Positions 8,407 to 19,400 of a stretch of 64,000 bases of DNA are shown here, one piece after another (position 1 is the stretch's first letter; each line of letters opens with the position of its first letter). The translations under genes and the position numbers were made by a program. Under the pieces are notes generated by a model, which did no database searches, was not told the DNA's origin, and saw nothing but the letters and a program-made list of their open reading frames with translations. Source of the DNA: CAXBES01 sp963974915 (GTDB lineage: Bacteria > Bacteroidota > Bacteroidia > Flavobacteriales > Flavobacteriaceae); NCBI GenBank assembly GCA_963974915.1, contig CAXBES010000010.1, positions 1 through 64,000 of the forward strand, given 5' to 3'.

Positions 8407-8898
8407 ATGACGATGTATAAATTGCATATGGATATAGATATTAAAGAAGACTTTTCTTTAATCGCGATTCATTGTAGTGAAGAATCTTATAAAATAGCGT
8501 ATTTACTCAATCAGCATCTGGCTTTGCACCTTCATAGGGAGAGATTGGACGTAGATTATTCAAACAATGGTTTGGATGTCACTTTTCCGCTATTTCGTTA
8601 TGAAGATAAAGTACAGTACACAGATTATGATCTCATTACTAATAAATGTAAATCTCAAATCGCTCATACGAATAGTTCGGGAGGGCTTTTTGAAGAGGTT
8701 TCTTCGGAAAAGACCGTAACCACTTATTTACTTCCCGAATTAAAGAAAGTAGATTACTTTCTAAAAGTACATTCGGAGTTTGAGGTCATTCCGCTACGGA
8801 AAATAATTGCGAACATAAATGAAATAAAGCAAATCATCTCTGCATATGCTGTAGAAACTGAAACTTTAAAATCTAAGAATAATTTAATTTTTGACTAA
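8407..8898 (+). CDS. IPExxxVDY family protein
   Basis: A 163-residue protein of unknown function, restricted to Bacteroidetes, named for a conserved motif seen here as LPELKKVDY at residues 109-117. It has no signal peptide and no membrane segment. Its stop overlaps the pyk start by one base (TAATG), so the two are probably translationally coupled. The family is typically found between rnc and pyk in flavobacteria, as here. That linkage hints at a role near glycolysis, but no function is known. Confidence 0.85.
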   Translation: MTMYKLHMDIDIKEDFSLIAIHCSEESYKIAYLLNQHLALHLHRERLDVDYSNNGLDVTFPLFRYEDKVQYTDYDLITNKCKSQIAHTNSSGGLFEEVSSEKTVTTYLLPELKKVDYFLKVHSEFEVIPLRKIIANINEIKQIISAYAVETETLKSKNNLIFD

Positions 8899-10328
8899 TG
8901 CCAAACCAAAAGAGAACAAAGATAGTAGCCACCTTAGGACCCGCAACTTCCAGTAAAGAGGTTTTAAAACGGATGATTTTGGAAGGCGTAGATGTTTTTC
9001 GGGTAAATTTCTCGCATGCCAATTACGACAACGTGAGAGATGTTATTAAAATTATTCGCGATCTGGGTGATGAATTGGGGACAACCACCGCTATTTTAGG
9101 AGATCTGCAAGGGCCTAAATTAAGAGTGGGAATGATGAAGGAGGAAGTAATTGTAGAACCCGGGGATACTATTTCCTTTTGTACAGGCGATGAATTTGAA
9201 GGCACCAGCGAAAAGGTTTATATGAATTACGACAACTTTCCGAAGGACGTAAAGAAAGGTGAACGAGTACTTCTGGACGACGGAAAATTGATGTTCGAAG
9301 TTATAGAGACAAATAAAAAAGATGAGGTTAAAACAAAAGTGATCCAGGGCGGACCCTTACGTTCAAAAAAAGGAGTCAACCTACCAAACACAAATATTTC
9401 CTTGCCGGCATTGACCGCTAAAGACAAAGAAGATGCGATCTTCGCAATTTCACAGAATGTAGACTGGATCGCGCTTTCCTTTGTACGTCATGCCGAAGAT
9501 CTCAAAGAATTACAAGCGCTGATCGAAGCACATAGCGAACATAAAATTCCGATCATTGCTAAGATCGAAAAACCGGAAGCCGTAGCTAATATCGATAAGA
9601 TCGTAGCTTATTGCGACGGACTCATGGTGGCAAGAGGTGATCTGGGCGTTGAAGTCCCGGCTGCCGAAGTGCCTTTAATTCAGAAAGAATTAGTATTAAC
9701 CGCTAAACGCGCGCGAATTCCTGTGATTATTGCAACTCAAATGATGGAAACCATGATCACATCATTAACACCAACCAGAGCAGAGGTGAACGATGTCGCT
9801 AATTCTGTGATGGATGGAGCCGATGCCGTTATGCTTTCTGGGGAAACTTCGGTTGGAAAATATCCGGTAGAAGTGATCAAGACCATGGCAGATATATGCA
9901 TGAACGTTGAGAATTCACCCTTGATCAATGTTCCTCAAGAACCTCCCCATGTTCGAACCAATAGATATATCACAAAATCAATTTGTTATCATGCCGCAAT
10001 AATGGCAAACGAGATCGAGGCAAAAGCAATTTGTACGCTTACCAATAGTGGATATACCGCTTTCCAGATTTCGGCGTGGAGGCCTGCATCACACATTTTG
10101 GTTTTTACTTCTAATCATAGAATTTTATCTCGTCTTAACCTTTTATGGGGTGTAAAAGCATTCTATTACGACAAATTTGTAAGTACCGATGAAACCGTGG
10201 AAGATGTAAACAGAATCGCCTTCGAACGCGGTTTTGTGTCCAAAGGCGAATATTTAATTAATCTGGCAGCTATGCCTATCGTGGATAAAGGAATGGTAAA
10301 TACACTTAGGGTTTCCCAAGTGAAATAA
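8898..10328 (+). CDS. pyk: Pyruvate kinase
   Basis: Last step of glycolysis: PEP plus ADP to pyruvate plus ATP. The 476-residue enzyme shows the N-terminal RTKIVATLGPATSS, the active-site motif IIAKIEKPEAV with the catalytic Lys, GLMVARGDLGVEVP, and the C-terminal allosteric domain. The start overlaps the stop of the IPExxxVDY gene. The stop is one base from the stop of the convergent lipoprotein gene, leaving no room for a terminator. Confidence 0.96.
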   Translation: MPNQKRTKIVATLGPATSSKEVLKRMILEGVDVFRVNFSHANYDNVRDVIKIIRDLGDELGTTTAILGDLQGPKLRVGMMKEEVIVEPGDTISFCTGDEFEGTSEKVYMNYDNFPKDVKKGERVLLDDGKLMFEVIETNKKDEVKTKVIQGGPLRSKKGVNLPNTNISLPALTAKDKEDAIFAISQNVDWIALSFVRHAEDLKELQALIEAHSEHKIPIIAKIEKPEAVANIDKIVAYCDGLMVARGDLGVEVPAAEVPLIQKELVLTAKRARIPVIIATQMMETMITSLTPTRAEVNDVANSVMDGADAVMLSGETSVGKYPVEVIKTMADICMNVENSPLINVPQEPPHVRTNRYITKSICYHAAIMANEIEAKAICTLTNSGYTAFQISAWRPASHILVFTSNHRILSRLNLLWGVKAFYYDKFVSTDETVEDVNRIAFERGFVSKGEYLINLAAMPIVDKGMVNTLRVSQVK

Positions 10329-10329
10329 C

Positions 10330-11112
10330 CTACTCCACCACTTCTGTCTTTTCCAACTTCATCACTTCTCCTTCTGGAGTAATGCTAACTGTATATCCAA
10401 ACCCTTTGGTTAGGTAGTGATATTCAATTTTCTGAAGTGAATTGTCTTCTCTGTTCACACGAAGTTCGCTCGTCCAAACATCCTTTTTTGGCTTGCTATC
10501 CATGATAATTTGCTCGTCTTTACCCTTCGCATTAGGAAACTGAAGTTCTTTTGGGAAGTCATAAAGCTGCTGGGCAACAAAGAATGCCTCATGCCACTGT
10601 TGTGTTGGCAATAAGAGCGTTTGAGTATTGATAGGCTTACTTGCTGTTCCTCCTACCGATTCAGAATAGGAAACCTTTGGAAAGAAGGTCTTTAATTCTT
10701 CGGCGTAATACTTTGGTTTTGCGTCTTTTTCGGGAGGAAAGAATTTTGATAAATATCCGTTAAAGGCATATCCCGTTTTGTGGTTATACTCAACCTTATC
10801 CATTGCACCTTTAATTCCCCCAACGGTCATTGTTGGTTTTTCTTCGGAGGAGATAACACGAATTTTGGTTCCGTAAGGCATTCTACCCAATTTTTCGCTG
10901 TTAAGATTGTTGTGCTCTCTTAGGCTTAATCCGCTAACAGCGGTTACATACAAATAGGTGTCGGATACATTTTCGTTTGAAGTGTCAGCAATTGCAAGGT
11001 CATTTGCAGAATTGTCTGTTTGAAGATCTGTTGTCTGGTCGTTTTCAGACTTGTTGTTGCAGGATACTAATAAAACTGATACTGCAAGGATGGAAAAAAC
11101 TACTCTTTTCAT
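10330..11112 (-). CDS. SH3-domain lipoprotein
   Basis: The ATG at 11112 is chosen because it opens a lipoprotein signal, MKRVVFSILAVSVLLVSC, with Cys as the acylation site; an upstream in-frame extension would bury that signal. After an Asp/Asn-rich linker, a bacterial SH3-type domain follows (YVTAVSGLSLRE through RMPYGTKIRVIS, roughly residues 55-120). The C-terminal part is not recognised. Such domains often bind peptidoglycan or stem peptides, so an envelope role is likely. It converges tail to tail with pyk. Confidence 0.75.
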   Translation of the reverse strand: MKRVVFSILAVSVLLVSCNNKSENDQTTDLQTDNSANDLAIADTSNENVSDTYLYVTAVSGLSLREHNNLNSEKLGRMPYGTKIRVISSEEKPTMTVGGIKGAMDKVEYNHKTGYAFNGYLSKFFPPEKDAKPKYYAEELKTFFPKVSYSESVGGTASKPINTQTLLLPTQQWHEAFFVAQQLYDFPKELQFPNAKGKDEQIIMDSKPKKDVWTSELRVNREDNSLQKIEYHYLTKGFGYTVSITPEGEVMKLEKTEVVE

Positions 11113-11206
11113 AACATGTGTGATTTTAGTTAATAATAGATTCAAGTAGTTTTCTTACATAATAAATATTTTGTTTAAAATTTCCCCTTCTTTAGATAAG
11201 AGGAAT

Positions 11207-12313
11207 CTAAAAATCAATTTTTAATTGAACATTAATTTCCTTTCCCGGTTCTTTTTTTATTTCTTTTTTATTTTCGTTGTTGAGGTTCGATAATGAAATT
11301 CCCAACAAGCGTACCGAATCTTTCATTTTCTCCTGAAATAACAAATCTTTAACAGTTTCCAGGATTAACCCTTTACTAGCGACATATAGCGGAAGGGTTT
11401 TACTTCTAGTTTGTAACGTAAAATCGCTGTATTTAATTTTAAGCGTGATGGTTTTTCCGGCAACTTTGTTCTTTAAAAGGCGTCTTTCAACTTCGGCCGA
11501 GATCTCTTCCAGACGTTCTAACATATAAATTTCACTTGCTATATTTTCGTTGAAAGTGCGCTCTGCAGCTAATGATTTTTGTGTTCTGCTGGGTTTCACC
11601 TTACTATGATGAATACCGCGAACGATGTTAAAATAATGACTCCCGCTCTTTCCGAAGTGTTCTAACAAATACGCTTCCGATTTCGATTTTAGATCCAGAC
11701 CGGTAAAAATGCCGTGTCGGTACATTTTTTCTTTAGTAACCTTCCCAACCCCATAGAATTTCTTTACATCCAGCTTTTCCAGAAACTCTATCACATCTTC
11801 CGGGGGCACCGTTTTTTGTCCGTTAGGCTTATTGATATCACTGGCGATCTTTGCAATGAATTTGTTGATGGAGATTCCGGCAGAAGCGTTTAATCCTGTC
11901 TTTTCTTTAATTTTCTGCCTAATTTCTTTTGCGATAAGCGTTGCACTCGGATTTCCCTTTTTATTCTGGGTAACATCTAAATAAGCCTCATCCAGCGAAA
12001 GTGGCTCTACAAGGTCTGTATACTCATAAAATACTTTTCTAATTTTCTTTGAAATTTCTTTATATCTATCAAATCGAGGCTTAACAAATATTAGATCCGG
12101 GCAGTTTCGTTTTGCTGCTACTCCGCTCATGGCACTTCTCACTCCAAATTTTCTAGCTTCGTAACTTGCAGCACTAACTACACCTCGTATTTCACTTCCG
12201 CCCACCGCCACAGGTTTACCAATAAGCGAAGGATTGTCCAGCTGTTCTACCGAAGCATAAAACGCATCCATATCAACATGAATAATCTTTCGGATGGGAA
12301 GGTCGGTTTGCAT
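11207..12313 (-). CDS. dinB: DNA polymerase IV (Y family)
   Basis: Error-prone translesion polymerase. The 368-residue protein has the palm motif HVDMDAFYASVEQ (Asp14 and Asp16) and SLDEAYLDVT with the second catalytic acidic pair near residue 105. Helix-hairpin-helix (YGVGKVTKEKMYRHGI) and little-finger domains follow. It ends NVQLKIDF; a C-terminal clamp-binding peptide is plausible but not certain. Divergent from the NAD(P)-binding gene with a 78-bp gap. No LexA-type box was recognised. Confidence 0.93.
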   Translation of the reverse strand: MQTDLPIRKIIHVDMDAFYASVEQLDNPSLIGKPVAVGGSEIRGVVSAASYEARKFGVRSAMSGVAAKRNCPDLIFVKPRFDRYKEISKKIRKVFYEYTDLVEPLSLDEAYLDVTQNKKGNPSATLIAKEIRQKIKEKTGLNASAGISINKFIAKIASDINKPNGQKTVPPEDVIEFLEKLDVKKFYGVGKVTKEKMYRHGIFTGLDLKSKSEAYLLEHFGKSGSHYFNIVRGIHHSKVKPSRTQKSLAAERTFNENIASEIYMLERLEEISAEVERRLLKNKVAGKTITLKIKYSDFTLQTRSKTLPLYVASKGLILETVKDLLFQEKMKDSVRLLGISLSNLNNENKKEIKKEPGKEINVQLKIDF

Positions 12314-12391
12314 CTTGTAAATTTAATATCTTTAATGACAACAACGAGGTTATAATTTTTCCAAACCTTAATTTAAATTTTTGATGGCACC

Positions 12392-13042
12392 ATGTCTAAG
12401 ACCGCAATAATATTAGGAGCTACCGGATTGACCGGTGGAATTTTGTTGGAAAAATTGATTAAAGATTCGGCTTTCTCGAAAATAAAATTATTTTCCCGTT
12501 CGCCTGTCGATACTCAAAATTCTAAAATAGAAGAACACCTTATTAATTTATTTCAGCTTAAAAATCATGCTGACCAATTTAACGGTGATGTCGTATTTTG
12601 CTGTATAGGTACAACCAAAGCCAATACTCCGGATAAAGCGACATATAAGAAAATTGATTATGGGATTCCGGTGACTGCAGCGAAACTGTGTAACAAGAAT
12701 GGAATAGAAACCTTTATTGTTATTTCGGCTATGGGAGCAGATGCTGAGAGCAGTATCTATTACAACAAAATAAAAGGGGAAATGGAACGGGAAGTTCTTA
12801 AACAGGATATAAAAAACACTTTTATACTTCAGCCATCCTTAATAGGCGGGAAGCGAGCAGAGAAAAGACCGGGTGAAAAAATAGCTCAGTTCTTTGCAAG
12901 AATATTCGATTTTTTAATTCCGAAGAAATACAAAATAATAAATCCTGAAACCATTGCCTTAGCGATGAGAAAACTCGCTAAAAAAGGATACGACGAATCA
13001 ATAATCACTTCAGATAAGATCAAAGAAATTGCAAATGCTTGA
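12392..13042 (+). CDS. NAD(P)-binding Rossmann-fold protein
   Basis: A 216-residue atypical short-chain dehydrogenase-like protein. The N-terminal dinucleotide-binding motif is AIILGATGLTGGILLEKL, and VISAMGADAESSIYYNKIKGEME contains a Tyr and Lys in the spacing expected for this fold. Relatives include oxidoreductase HTATIP2/TIP30-like proteins. Substrate unknown. The stop overlaps the start of the CYTH gene by 8 bp, suggesting coupling. Confidence 0.8.
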   Translation: MSKTAIILGATGLTGGILLEKLIKDSAFSKIKLFSRSPVDTQNSKIEEHLINLFQLKNHADQFNGDVVFCCIGTTKANTPDKATYKKIDYGIPVTAAKLCNKNGIETFIVISAMGADAESSIYYNKIKGEMEREVLKQDIKNTFILQPSLIGGKRAEKRPGEKIAQFFARIFDFLIPKKYKIINPETIALAMRKLAKKGYDESIITSDKIKEIANA

Positions 13043-13502
13043 AATTGAACGTAAATTTTTAGTCACTTCTGAAGCATATAAAACTCTGGCTTTTAAATCG
13101 ACCAGAATTGTTCAAGGCTTTTTAAACACCGATCCGGATCGAACCGTTAGGGTTCGTATAAAAGGGGATAAGGGTTTTATTACCGTAAAAGGGAGATCTA
13201 ACGCTGCCGGAACTATTAGAACCGAATGGGAGAAAGAAATTGATGTAGACGATGCAAGATCGCTTTTAGAATTGTGCGAGGAAGGCGTAATTGATAAGAT
13301 TCGCTATGAGATAAGCGCAGGAAAACATATTTTTGAGGTAGATGAGTTCTTCGGAAAGAATCTCGGACTCACAGTAGCAGAGGTAGAACTTGCTGAAGAG
13401 AACGAAGTTTTTTTGAAACCCAATTGGCTTGGTGACGAAGTGACCGGAGAGCCAAAATATTATAACTCCCAGTTGAGTAAACATCCTTTTGTGACTTGGT
13501 AG
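13035..13502 (+). CDS. CYTH-domain protein (triphosphatase family)
   Basis: The ATG at 13035 gives MLEIERKFLV, placing the diagnostic ExExK motif at residues 3-7 as the family expects; an upstream TTG would only add two residues. It belongs to the CYTH superfamily of triphosphate tunnel enzymes, which hydrolyse inorganic or organic triphosphates or, rarely, make cAMP. Alternating charged strands (TVRVRIKGDKGFITVKGR, then RTEWEKEID) match the tunnel fold. The 155-residue length is typical of short bacterial members. Exact substrate unknown. Confidence 0.85.
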   Translation: MLEIERKFLVTSEAYKTLAFKSTRIVQGFLNTDPDRTVRVRIKGDKGFITVKGRSNAAGTIRTEWEKEIDVDDARSLLELCEEGVIDKIRYEISAGKHIFEVDEFFGKNLGLTVAEVELAEENEVFLKPNWLGDEVTGEPKYYNSQLSKHPFVTW

Positions 13503-13536
13503 TTTCTGAATCTGAAATATCAAAAAATTAGAAACC

Positions 13537-14031
13537 ATGAAAAAATTAAGTTTAGTAGGTTTTGTAATAATCCTTTTTATCGCCTGCGAACCTAAGATAC
13601 ATCGTGAGTATATCACAGAGCCATGCCCGGAAGATGAAAACGTTTCAGTTGCTGAGCTTAAAACGCAATTAACGAACAACGGATTCGAAATTTTCGATTA
13701 TATAGATGAGAAGTCGGGCGATACCATTGTGATGCAACAGTATTTTATTGCGTTTCTAAAGAGCGGACCTAACAGATCACAAACCAAGGCCGAAGCAGAT
13801 AGCCTACAAACTTTACATCTGGCACATTTAGGGCGTATGTACGAAGAAGGATACGCCGATATTTCCGGACCGTTTGGGGATGATGGTGATATTCGAGGAA
13901 TAACTATTTACAATGTTCCAACATTAAAAATGGCCGATAGCCTTGCGAATATGGATCCTATGGTGAAATCGGGGAGATTAGTGATCGAAATGCACCCCTG
14001 GTGGGCGGCAAAAGGCTTTCCTTTGCGCTAA
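13537..14031 (+). CDS. YciI-like domain lipoprotein
   Basis: A 164-residue predicted lipoprotein with signal MKKLSLVGFVIILFIAC. The mature part resembles the YCII fold: YFIAFLKSGPNRSQ, the LHLAHLGRMYEEGYADISGPFGDDGD segment where YciI proteins carry a His-Asp pair, and a C-terminal EMHPWWAAKG. YciI-type domains are usually cytosolic; a lipid-anchored version is less usual. Function unknown. It follows the CYTH gene by 34 bp on the same strand. Confidence 0.72.
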   Translation: MKKLSLVGFVIILFIACEPKIHREYITEPCPEDENVSVAELKTQLTNNGFEIFDYIDEKSGDTIVMQQYFIAFLKSGPNRSQTKAEADSLQTLHLAHLGRMYEEGYADISGPFGDDGDIRGITIYNVPTLKMADSLANMDPMVKSGRLVIEMHPWWAAKGFPLR

Positions 14032-14311
14032 TCAGGAAATGATCTTTATCACCTCACGAATCGTTTGTAGGTCTGAACTGCTTTCAACTCCTGTATTAAA
14101 CAAGAGAAGTTGAAACAGGACCCTACTTTATTAACAAAAAGAATTAAGGAGTTGTCAAAATAGGCATTAGCATATGTAACCATGACTTCAAACTTTATAA
14201 AATGTTTGGTTTTATGAAATTTTTCTTCGGAAATCTACTGAAATAGACATTAAGTTTGAGGTGGGAAGTGTCAGTACATATTTCTATATTTTTAGAAACA
14301 GTTTAGCGATG
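14032..14311. other. Convergent intergenic region, no feature recognised
   Basis: 280 bp between the YciI-like lipoprotein gene and the convergent TetR gene. No coding frame, tRNA or strong hairpin was seen. Confidence 0.6.
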
Positions 14312-14896
14312 TTATAAGGAAACTTGATTAGGATCGACTAAAATTCCACGCAAATTGAAAACAATAAGGTGGTTAAGCATTTGTTTTGTACTATACTGTT
14401 GGTTAAAATCCGGTTCTGCTAAGATTAAATCTATTTTGTAAAGGTGCAGTTCACAGAAAAGCTTCAGATTAACATCACTTCGCACTTCATTCACTTTTTG
14501 AGCCTTCTCCAATAACCCCAGAATAATATCGAAAACAATTTTCTTCCTATTGTGCTCGTAGCAATCATGAGTAGCTTGGTGATATTTTTTTAGTTCAGCG
14601 TAAAATACGGGGTCGTAGGTAATTAATTGATTAATTCCGTAGCGATAAATAAGAATGATTTTTTGCAGGGGAGAGATTTCTTTTTCAAGAATTCTGTCTA
14701 TTTTCATAAAATGCACACGAAAAATATACTCAACAGTTTGTCCAATTAAATCATTTTTACTCTCGAAATGCACATAGAGCGTTTTTTTTGAAATGCTCAG
14801 TTCGTGAGAAATATCGTCCATGGAAACGCTTTTTACCCCAAATTTTTTAAACAGGGTAAGCGTCTTCGTAATTATAGATTTGCTTTCGTTATCCAT
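14312..14896 (-). CDS. TetR/AcrR-family transcriptional regulator
   Basis: A 194-residue DNA-binding repressor. The N-terminal helix-turn-helix is visible as SMDDISHELSISKKTLYVHF (residues 24-43). The C-terminal ligand domain is not specific. It lies downstream of the RND efflux genes on the same strand, after a 90-bp gap from the outer-membrane factor stop. It could regulate efflux but may be separate, since a GbsR-type regulator leads the operon. Confidence 0.88.
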   Translation of the reverse strand: MDNESKSIITKTLTLFKKFGVKSVSMDDISHELSISKKTLYVHFESKNDLIGQTVEYIFRVHFMKIDRILEKEISPLQKIILIYRYGINQLITYDPVFYAELKKYHQATHDCYEHNRKKIVFDIILGLLEKAQKVNEVRSDVNLKLFCELHLYKIDLILAEPDFNQQYSTKQMLNHLIVFNLRGILVDPNQVSL

Positions 14897-14986
14897 TACT
14901 CTATTCTCTTCAAATAATTCCCGCGCTGTATTTCCACAACGCAGGAATTGTCAACTAACCAATTATGAAAAAAATGATATTTTTCT

Positions 14987-16405
14987 TTACTGCCAACCGC
15001 CACCAAGTGCTTCGTATAAATCTACTATAGAAACTAATTGTTGTAATTGACTATCAATAATATTAAGTTCTGCGCTTAATGCACTTGCTCTAGCTGTTAA
15101 TAAATCTAAATAGTTGGCATAGCCGTTTTTAAGTAACTCTTCAGAGTTAGCTTCGGCAGTACGCAGTGCTTCAACTTCATTTTTTCTGAACTCAAATTTT
15201 TTGACTTCAGATTCATAACTAAAAAGCGCATCAGACACTTCGCTACCTGCAACTAATAAAGTTTTTTGAAATTCTAATAAGGCTTGTTCTTGCTGAGCAA
15301 TAGCAACCTCTTTTTGTGTTTTAAGCGCACGTTGATTAATAAGCGGTTGAGTTAAACCACCGATAAGAGTGGCAAATAATGAGTTGGCACTTAATAGGTT
15401 GTCCAATTCTAAACTTTCCAATCCTCCAGATGCTGTTAGTGTTAATGAAGGATACAGATTGCTCTTGGCAACATTGGTCAATTCAAATGAATTTATTAAA
15501 CCATATTCAGCTGCCATAACATCTGGTCTATTACTTAACAATTTTGTAGGAACACCGAGAACAAGATCTTGTTCTATTTTTTGAGTATCTAAACTGCTTC
15601 TTTCAAAATGTCGTGGCGACTTTCCTAATAAAATACTTAAGGTGTTTTCTGTTTTAAAAATAGCAGTTTCAATATCTACCTGTAATGCTTTTGCGCTATT
15701 GTACTGCGCTATGTTCTGGTCTACTGCAACTTGCGTTACCTGTCCGGCATCTTTTAAGGCTTTAATGGTTGTAACACTACTATCTCTGGTTACAATGGTT
15801 TGCTTAGTCACTTCTAACTGAGAATCTAATGCCAATAAGTTGTAATAGGTATTCGCAATACTGGAAACAAGCTGTGTTTTTACAGCCTGATGTCCTGCTA
15901 CGCTTTGCAAGTAAGCCGCCTGTGTAGCTCTTTTATTACTTCTTATTTTACCCCAAATATCAGCTTCCCAGGAAAGGTTCGCTGTAATATCGTAAGTATC
16001 GATAGCGCCACTAAAAAGTGAACCAAACTGACTGTTTTCAGACAGTTCCTGATGTGTCGCGTTAGCACCAATATTGATTGAAGGCAAATACCCTGCTTTT
16101 CCCTGCTTTGCGTAGGCTTCGGCAGCTTTGAGTTGCTGAAGCGCAATACGTACATCCATGTTGTTTTGCAACCCTTCTTCTATATATTGCTGAAGGTATT
16201 GATCTGTAAACAACATTTTCCAGGATAAATTTGCAATAGAAATACTATCTGCAGGCAGATTTTCAGTTCGGTAAAGAGCCTCGGTTTCGATGTCTAGCTC
16301 TGGTCGCGTATAATCCTTCGCTACAAAACAACTTTGTAACGTAATAGCTACGATTAGCAAAAGTGTTCCTTTACTAAAATTTCTATGTGTTATAATTGAT
16401 TTCAT
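14987..16405 (-). CDS. RND efflux outer-membrane factor (TolC/OprM family)
   Basis: Outer-membrane channel of a tripartite efflux pump. The ATG at 16405 is chosen over an upstream TTG: it opens a lipoprotein signal, SKGTLLLIVAITLQSC, typical of NodT-type factors. Two repeated helical domains follow, with the family stretches VRIALQQLKAAEAYAKQGKAGYLP and NRPDVMAAEYGL. It ends with a coiled C-terminal helix (SQLQQLVSIVDLYEALGGGW). It begins 4 bp after the transporter gene stop, the last structural gene of the RND operon. Confidence 0.92.
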   Translation of the reverse strand: MKSIITHRNFSKGTLLLIVAITLQSCFVAKDYTRPELDIETEALYRTENLPADSISIANLSWKMLFTDQYLQQYIEEGLQNNMDVRIALQQLKAAEAYAKQGKAGYLPSINIGANATHQELSENSQFGSLFSGAIDTYDITANLSWEADIWGKIRSNKRATQAAYLQSVAGHQAVKTQLVSSIANTYYNLLALDSQLEVTKQTIVTRDSSVTTIKALKDAGQVTQVAVDQNIAQYNSAKALQVDIETAIFKTENTLSILLGKSPRHFERSSLDTQKIEQDLVLGVPTKLLSNRPDVMAAEYGLINSFELTNVAKSNLYPSLTLTASGGLESLELDNLLSANSLFATLIGGLTQPLINQRALKTQKEVAIAQQEQALLEFQKTLLVAGSEVSDALFSYESEVKKFEFRKNEVEALRTAEANSEELLKNGYANYLDLLTARASALSAELNIIDSQLQQLVSIVDLYEALGGGWQ

Positions 16406-16409
16406 TGTT

Positions 16410-19400
16410 TTAAGCTTCAATAGTTTGTTCTGTTGATTTACGAGATACTTTTTCTTGTAACCACTGAAATAGTATAAAGAGTATAGGAATGACGAAGACT
16501 CCTATTATTGTTCCTATAAGCATTCCTCCTGCGGCACCTGTACCAATAGAGTTGTTCCCTTCAGATCCAACACCTTTGGCTAATACTAATGGCATTAATC
16601 CCAAAATGAAAGCAAACGACGTCATTAAAATTGGTCGTAGTCTAGCTTTTGCACCATGGATAGCAGCATCAACAATACTTTCGCCATTCTTTCGCCTTTG
16701 TAAGGCAAACTCCACAATTAATATGGCATTTTTGGCGAGTAATCCCACAAGCATAATTAAGGCAATCTGGAAGTAGATGTTGTTTTCTAATCCCAAGAAC
16801 TTGGTACTTATATAAGCGCCAAAGACACCAAAAGGTAATGATATTACGACCGCAAACGGTAATAAGTAACTTTCATACTGCGCGCTTAATAAGAAGTAAA
16901 CAAACAGAATACTTAATGCGAATATGAATATTGTCTGGTTACCGGCATTAACCTCTTCTCTGGTTAAACCAGAATACGCTACGGTGTAATTACTTGGCAG
17001 TTTTGCCACTTCCTCTTCAATAACTCTAATAGCATCACCTGTACTGTAACCATCATTGGTGGCTCCGGTAATAGAGGTCGAATTGAATAAATTAAAACGC
17101 GTTACCGATTGTGGACCATACACTCTTTCAAGAGTTACAAACTGTGTAATAGGAGTCATTTCGCCTGTATTGGTTCTCACGTACATGCTGTTTAAAGCAT
17201 TTTCGTCTGCACGATCTTCCGGTAAAGCTTGAATATACACTCTAAACTGCTTTCCAAATCTTGAAAAATCTGAAGCATACACACCTCCAATGTAGCCTTG
17301 TAAAGTTGAAAAAATACTGTTTACCGAAACACCTTTTTCTTTAGCCAAAGGCACATTCACTTCCATTTCGTATTGCGGATAGTTGGTGTTGAAAGAAGAA
17401 GTAGCATACTTAATTTCCGGATGACTCATTAAAGCCATTGAAAAGTCTTTATTTGCTTGATCTAAATCTGTGAACTCGCCGCCAAACTTATCTAATAAAT
17501 TAACCTCAAAACCTGAAGAATTACCAAAACCACGAATACTTGGTGGTGAGAAAAAGATAATATTAGCGTCAGGAATAGACGCTGCCACACCAAATAATTT
17601 TCCTGTGATTGCTTGTGCCGATAGCGATGGATCTTCACGATCTGCCCAATCTTCCAGCTTTATAATTCCAAAGCCAAAGTTAGTACCTGCGCCACTAATT
17701 AAACTTCTACCCTTGATAAAGTTAACAGCATTAATACCATCAATACCTTCTATATTATCGTAAAGTTTTTTTGCTACCGCATCTGTTCTATCTAATGAAG
17801 CACCCGGGGGTAATTCGATATTTGCGAAAATAATTCCTCTATCTTCATTTGGCACAAACCCCGTTGGTGTTGTTGTTGAAGCCCAGAAAATTCCAACTCC
17901 TGCAATAACTAAAAGCAATACAGATACTATTTTGCGTTTGTATAAAAACTGCAGTGATTTACCGTATCTGTCTACAGTTGCGTTAAATCCACGATTAAAT
18001 AAGGTGTAAAAACGCTTCAGGGGACTTTTCCCTTTTAATTCCTCATCATCTTTATGTGACTTTAATAGTAAGGCACATAATGCCGGACTTAAAGTCAGGG
18101 CATTTACTGCCGAAATCAAGATGGCAATAATTAAGGTTACACCAAATTGCTCATAGAAAACTCCTGTTGGACCTGTTACAAAGGTCACCGGAATAAATAC
18201 CGCAGCCATTACCAGAGTAATAGAGATGATGGCTCCGGAAATTTCATTCATAGCAGTTAAAGTTGCCTTCTTAGGATCTTTTTCTCCGTTGTCCATTTTG
18301 GCATGAACAGCTTCCACGACGACAATGGCATCATCTACTACAATACCAATGGCTAATACTAGTGCAAATAGTGTTAGGAGGTTTATGGAATAGCCAAAAA
18401 CACTAAGAAAAAAGAATGTACCAATAATAGAAACCGGTACTGCAATTGCCGGAATTAAAGTTGAACGAAAATCCTGTAAAAACAGAAACACAACCAAAAA
18501 CACCAGTAAAAAGGCTTCTAACAAGGTAGTGATCACTTTAGCTATAGAGGCATCTAGAAACAAGCTGGTATCATAAGGCACAAAAATATCCAAACCTTCC
18601 GGAAGGTCTGCTTTTAGATCTTCTAAAGTCCCCTTTATTTTTTCAATAATTTCTTGTGCATTAGAACCTTTGGTTTGATAAATACCCATAAATACCGCCG
18701 GATGGCCCTTGCTCATAGCATTAGATGAATAAGATTGCGCATCTAACTCAATAGTTGCAACATCCTTTAAACGTAAAAACTCTCCGTTTCCTAAGGCTTT
18801 AATAACGATATCACTGTACTGTGCTTCGTCTTTAAAACGACCACTATATGTTAAAGTGTATGAAAATGATTCTCCATTATTTTCACCTAACGATCCTGCT
18901 GCTGCTTCTAAATTTTGTTCGGCTAAAGCTGCAGAAATATCAGAAGGAATTAAGTTATACGCTGCTAATTTTTCAGGGTTTAACCAAATACGCATCGCAT
19001 AGTCTTGTTGCGAGAACACACTAACATCTCCAACGCCACTAATACGTTGTATTGCAGGAATAACGTTGATCTTTAAATAATTCTGAATAAAGGTCGCGTC
19101 GTAGTTTTCACTTTCAGAATACATTGAAATAAACATCAATGCACTGGTTTCTTGCTTTTGGGTTACAACGCCTGTTTGCGTTACTTCTGATGGAAGTAAT
19201 GGCGTGGCTCTGGCAACACGGTTCTGAACGTTAACCGCCGCAATATCGGCATCTATTTCTTGATCAAAATAGACTGTGATTTGTGCAGTTCCGTTGTTTG
19301 ACGCTGTAGAAGTGATATAGGTCATTCCTTCCACACCATTGATTTGTTCTTCAATAGGAATGATAACACTTTCTAGAACGGTTTCGGCGTTTGCTCCGGT

